Positions 62,064 through 64,000 of a stretch of 64,000 bases of DNA are shown here, one piece after another. Positions within the stretch are counted from its first letter, which is position 1. The number at the start of each line of letters is the position of its first letter. Under the pieces are notes generated by a model. It was not told the DNA's origin. It saw only the letters and a list, made by a program, of their open reading frames with translations, and did no database searches. The translations under genes and the position numbers were made by a program. The DNA comes from Neobacillus niacini (lineage in GTDB: Bacteria > Bacillota > Bacilli > Bacillales > Cytobacillaceae): positions 208,604-272,603 of the forward strand of contig NZ_JACWFG010000001.1 of NCBI RefSeq assembly GCF_019749295.1. Direction: 5' to 3'.

Positions 62064-63140
62064 TTATGCTTCTCCCTTCTTGCCAACAGGTCCATTTACA
62101 TCATTAGCATTTGAACGAGTCTTACGGAATTTATTTAACACACGGTGAATCAGAACGCTAGTAGCAGCAAAGTAAATAATAATGGCAATGATTGTATTTG
62201 CAAGTTCTGGCGGAATTTCGATCATCGCGTTCATAAAACCTGTCCCAGAATAAAGAATACCAAAAAGGAGTGCAGCAAAGAATACACCAACTGGAGAGTT
62301 TGCCCCAAGTAATGCTACGGCAATCCCATCATAACCCTGTGACGGTAAAATACCAATTTGAATGCTGGATGCATTACCAGTATATAATGCTACCCCGCCC
62401 AGACCTGCAAGAGCACCTGAAATTATCATGGATAAGATAATATTGCGATTAACTTTCATACCTGCATATTCTGCAGCATGTCTATTGAAACCTACAGCTT
62501 TTAATTCGAATCCTAAGGTTGTTTTATTAATAATAAATGCAATAATAATCACAGCGATTATCGCAAGGAAAATTCCCAAATTAATATACGATCCTTGAAA
62601 CATTTCAGATAACACAGGCGTTTTTAATGAAGCAGTTTCTGAGATTAGTTGGGATTCTGTTTCGGTTCCACCTTTAAAATAGGCAGGAACAGTATAATAA
62701 ACTGTCCAATAAGCAATCCAGTTCATCATGATTGTTGATACAACCTCATGTACGTTGAATCTTGCTTTAAAATAGCCTGGAATAAATGCCCATAATCCTC
62801 CGCCTAAAATTCCGGCTGCTATCATTGCTAGTAGTAAGATTGGTCTTGATAGATCGAATGTTAATCCCACAGCAGTAGCACAAAGACCGCCAATTAACAT
62901 CTGACCAGCGGCACCGATATTAAATAAACCTGTACGGAAGGCGAAAGCGACAGCAAGTCCAGTAAAAATGAGTGGTGTTGCCGTTGCAAGCGTATCACCA
63001 ATACGGGAAATATTTTTTAATGCACCTTGGAATAAATACGTGTAACCTTCAATTGGGCTTGCCCCTATAAATAGCATTAGTAGGCCGCCCGCAATAAGTC
63101 CTAAAATAATTGAAATTAATGATACAATGGTGTTTCTCAC
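62064..63140 (-). CDS. nupP: Nucleoside ABC transporter permease, YufP/NupP type
   Basis: A 358-residue BPD_transp_2 permease, near B. subtilis YufP (348). It contains FRTGLFNIGAAGQMLIGGL, the YFKARFNVHEVVSTIMMNWIAYW segment typical of nucleoside permeases, and GFNRHAAEYAGMKVNRN. A hydrophilic C-terminal tail (KFRKTRSNANDVNGPVGKK) is present. It overlaps the nupO stop by four bases (ATGA). It partners NupQ and NupO. Confidence 0.9.
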   Translation of the reverse strand: MRNTIVSLISIILGLIAGGLLMLFIGASPIEGYTYLFQGALKNISRIGDTLATATPLIFTGLAVAFAFRTGLFNIGAAGQMLIGGLCATAVGLTFDLSRPILLLAMIAAGILGGGLWAFIPGYFKARFNVHEVVSTIMMNWIAYWTVYYTVPAYFKGGTETESQLISETASLKTPVLSEMFQGSYINLGIFLAIIAVIIIAFIINKTTLGFELKAVGFNRHAAEYAGMKVNRNIILSMIISGALAGLGGVALYTGNASSIQIGILPSQGYDGIAVALLGANSPVGVFFAALLFGILYSGTGFMNAMIEIPPELANTIIAIIIYFAATSVLIHRVLNKFRKTRSNANDVNGPVGKKGEA

Positions 63141-64000
63141 ACGCTTCCCTCCTTACTCACTCCAGCCATCATGAGTCCTACCTCATTTTCATTCGTTTCA
63201 GAAGCCTTAACAGTTCCAATCAATTCTCCATTATTAACGATGGCAATACGGTCTGAAAGCTGCAGTACCTCATCAAGCTCTAATGAAACCAGAAGAACAG
63301 CCTTGCCTTTATCACGATGCTCGATTAATCTTTTGTGAATATATTCAATCGACCCTACATCCAAACCACGTGTAGGTTGGACTGCAATGAGTAAATCAGG
63401 ATCTAATTCTATTTCACGGCCAATGATTGCTTTTTGCTGATTACCTCCAGACAGAGTCCTTGCAATAGAAGCTCCACCTTCACCTGAACGAACGTCAAAG
63501 TTTTCTAAAATACTTTTAGCATATTTCTTAATTGCTGCGCCATTTAATAATCCAGCCTTTGCAAACGGCGGTTTATTATAAACCTCTAAAACCATGTTGT
63601 TTTCTAATGTATAATCAAGAACGAGTCCTCTTCTATGTCTATCTTCAGGGATATGGCCAATTCCGCTTTCAATTCTTTGACGGATTGGAATATTTGTAAT
63701 ATCTTTGCCTTTTAATAATATTTTCCCTGATTCAACTTTTCTAAGTCCGGTAATCGCTTCAACGATTTCTGATTGTCCATTTCCTTCGACTCCAGCGATA
63801 CCGACTATTTCTCCTCGTTTCACTTCAACAGAGAAATTTTTCAGTCCCAAAACTTTTCTATTATTTTTTACAGAAAGAGAATCTATTTGAAGTACGACCT
63901 CTCCAGGTGTACTAGCTTTCTTATCCACTTTGAAGTTAACTTCGCGGCCAACCATCATTTCTGCCATCTGTGCCGTGCTTGTTTCTTTTACGTTAACTGT
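63137..64000 (-). CDS. nupO: Nucleoside ABC transporter ATPase, YufO/NupO type (partial, 5' part outside window)
   Basis: The open frame runs through the right edge, so the ATG at 63967 is internal (upstream codons read TVNVKETSTAQ). The visible 287 residues are the second half of a two-ABC-domain ATPase of about 510 residues. They include the linker ending MVGREVNF, a second-domain P-loop-like GVEGNGQSEIVEAITGL, the signature ARTLSGGNQQKAII and the Walker B-like DLLIAVQPTRGLDVGS. The P-loop variant without GK and the degenerate Walker B are typical of the second domain of rhamnose/ribose-type ABC ATPases. Confidence 0.92.
   Translation of the reverse strand, partial: TVNVKETSTAQMAEMMVGREVNFKVDKKASTPGEVVLQIDSLSVKNNRKVLGLKNFSVEVKRGEIVGIAGVEGNGQSEIVEAITGLRKVESGKILLKGKDITNIPIRQRIESGIGHIPEDRHRRGLVLDYTLENNMVLEVYNKPPFAKAGLLNGAAIKKYAKSILENFDVRSGEGGASIARTLSGGNQQKAIIGREIELDPDLLIAVQPTRGLDVGSIEYIHKRLIEHRDKGKAVLLVSLELDEVLQLSDRIAIVNNGELIGTVKASETNENEVGLMMAGVSKEGSV

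Noticed and set aside
63965-63967. ATG at 63967 as the start of an ATPase gene
   Set aside because: The frame continues upstream to the window edge with family-like sequence, so this Met is internal to a two-domain ATPase.

Overview
The window comes from a low-GC, endospore-forming member of the Bacillaceae. CotE, SpoVS, RodZ/YmfM, RicA and the ymf-pgsA-cinA-recA-rny-ymdB-spoVS gene order match the Bacillus subtilis chromosome closely. A Neobacillus or Bacillus relative is my best guess, but that is inference. Nearly every gene lies on the minus strand. The plus-strand exceptions are a secreted rhamnogalacturonan lyase, serC and a GNAT acetyltransferase.

Bases 1 to about 39.8 kb form an accessory locus for rhamnogalacturonan-I (RG-I) and pectin use, a rearranged relative of the B. 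subtilis yes/yte/ytc and lpl-yetA regions. A secreted PL11 lyase (YesW type) cuts RG-I outside the cell. Two binding-protein-dependent importers (YesOPQ and YtcQ-YteP-YtcP types) take up the oligosaccharides; neither has an ATPase gene here. Inside the cell the products meet a PL11 exo-lyase (YesX type), a PL26 YetA-type lyase, a PL22 oligogalacturonate lyase, two GH105 unsaturated rhamnogalacturonyl hydrolases, two CE12-type acetylesterases, a GH42 beta-galactosidase, a GH115 glucuronidase-family protein and a rhamnose mutarotase. A Gfo/Idh oxidoreductase and a TIM-barrel isomerase may process released sugars. Control is visible as a YesMN two-component system, a membrane-bound AraC regulator (YesS), CcpA cre-like sites before four units and many intrinsic terminators. 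An extra sugar-binding lipoprotein sits in the yesMN operon, and a heterodimeric ABC exporter sits in the middle of the locus.

Bases 40.0 to 43.5 kb are a junction: serC, a YrzF-type kinase-like protein, a GNAT acetyltransferase, a 66-residue unknown protein and cotE. The mutS-mutL genes that follow cotE in B. subtilis are absent.

Bases 43.6 to 64 kb are core chromosome: ricA, miaB, a two-subunit 2-oxoacid:ferredoxin oxidoreductase (korBA), spoVS, ymdB, rny, recA (with a LexA box), cinA, pgsA, rodZ/ymfM, ymfK, ymfJ, ymfI, the M16 pair ymfH-ymfF, and a nucleoside ABC importer (nupQ, nupP and the 3' part of nupO, cut by the window edge).

The less explained items are a 52-bp-period tandem array of hairpins between yteT and yesR, a GC-rich MITE-like repeat at 29.1 kb, the second binding lipoprotein with YesMN, a 21-bp-spaced direct repeat before yesS, and paired cre-like sites upstream of korA.
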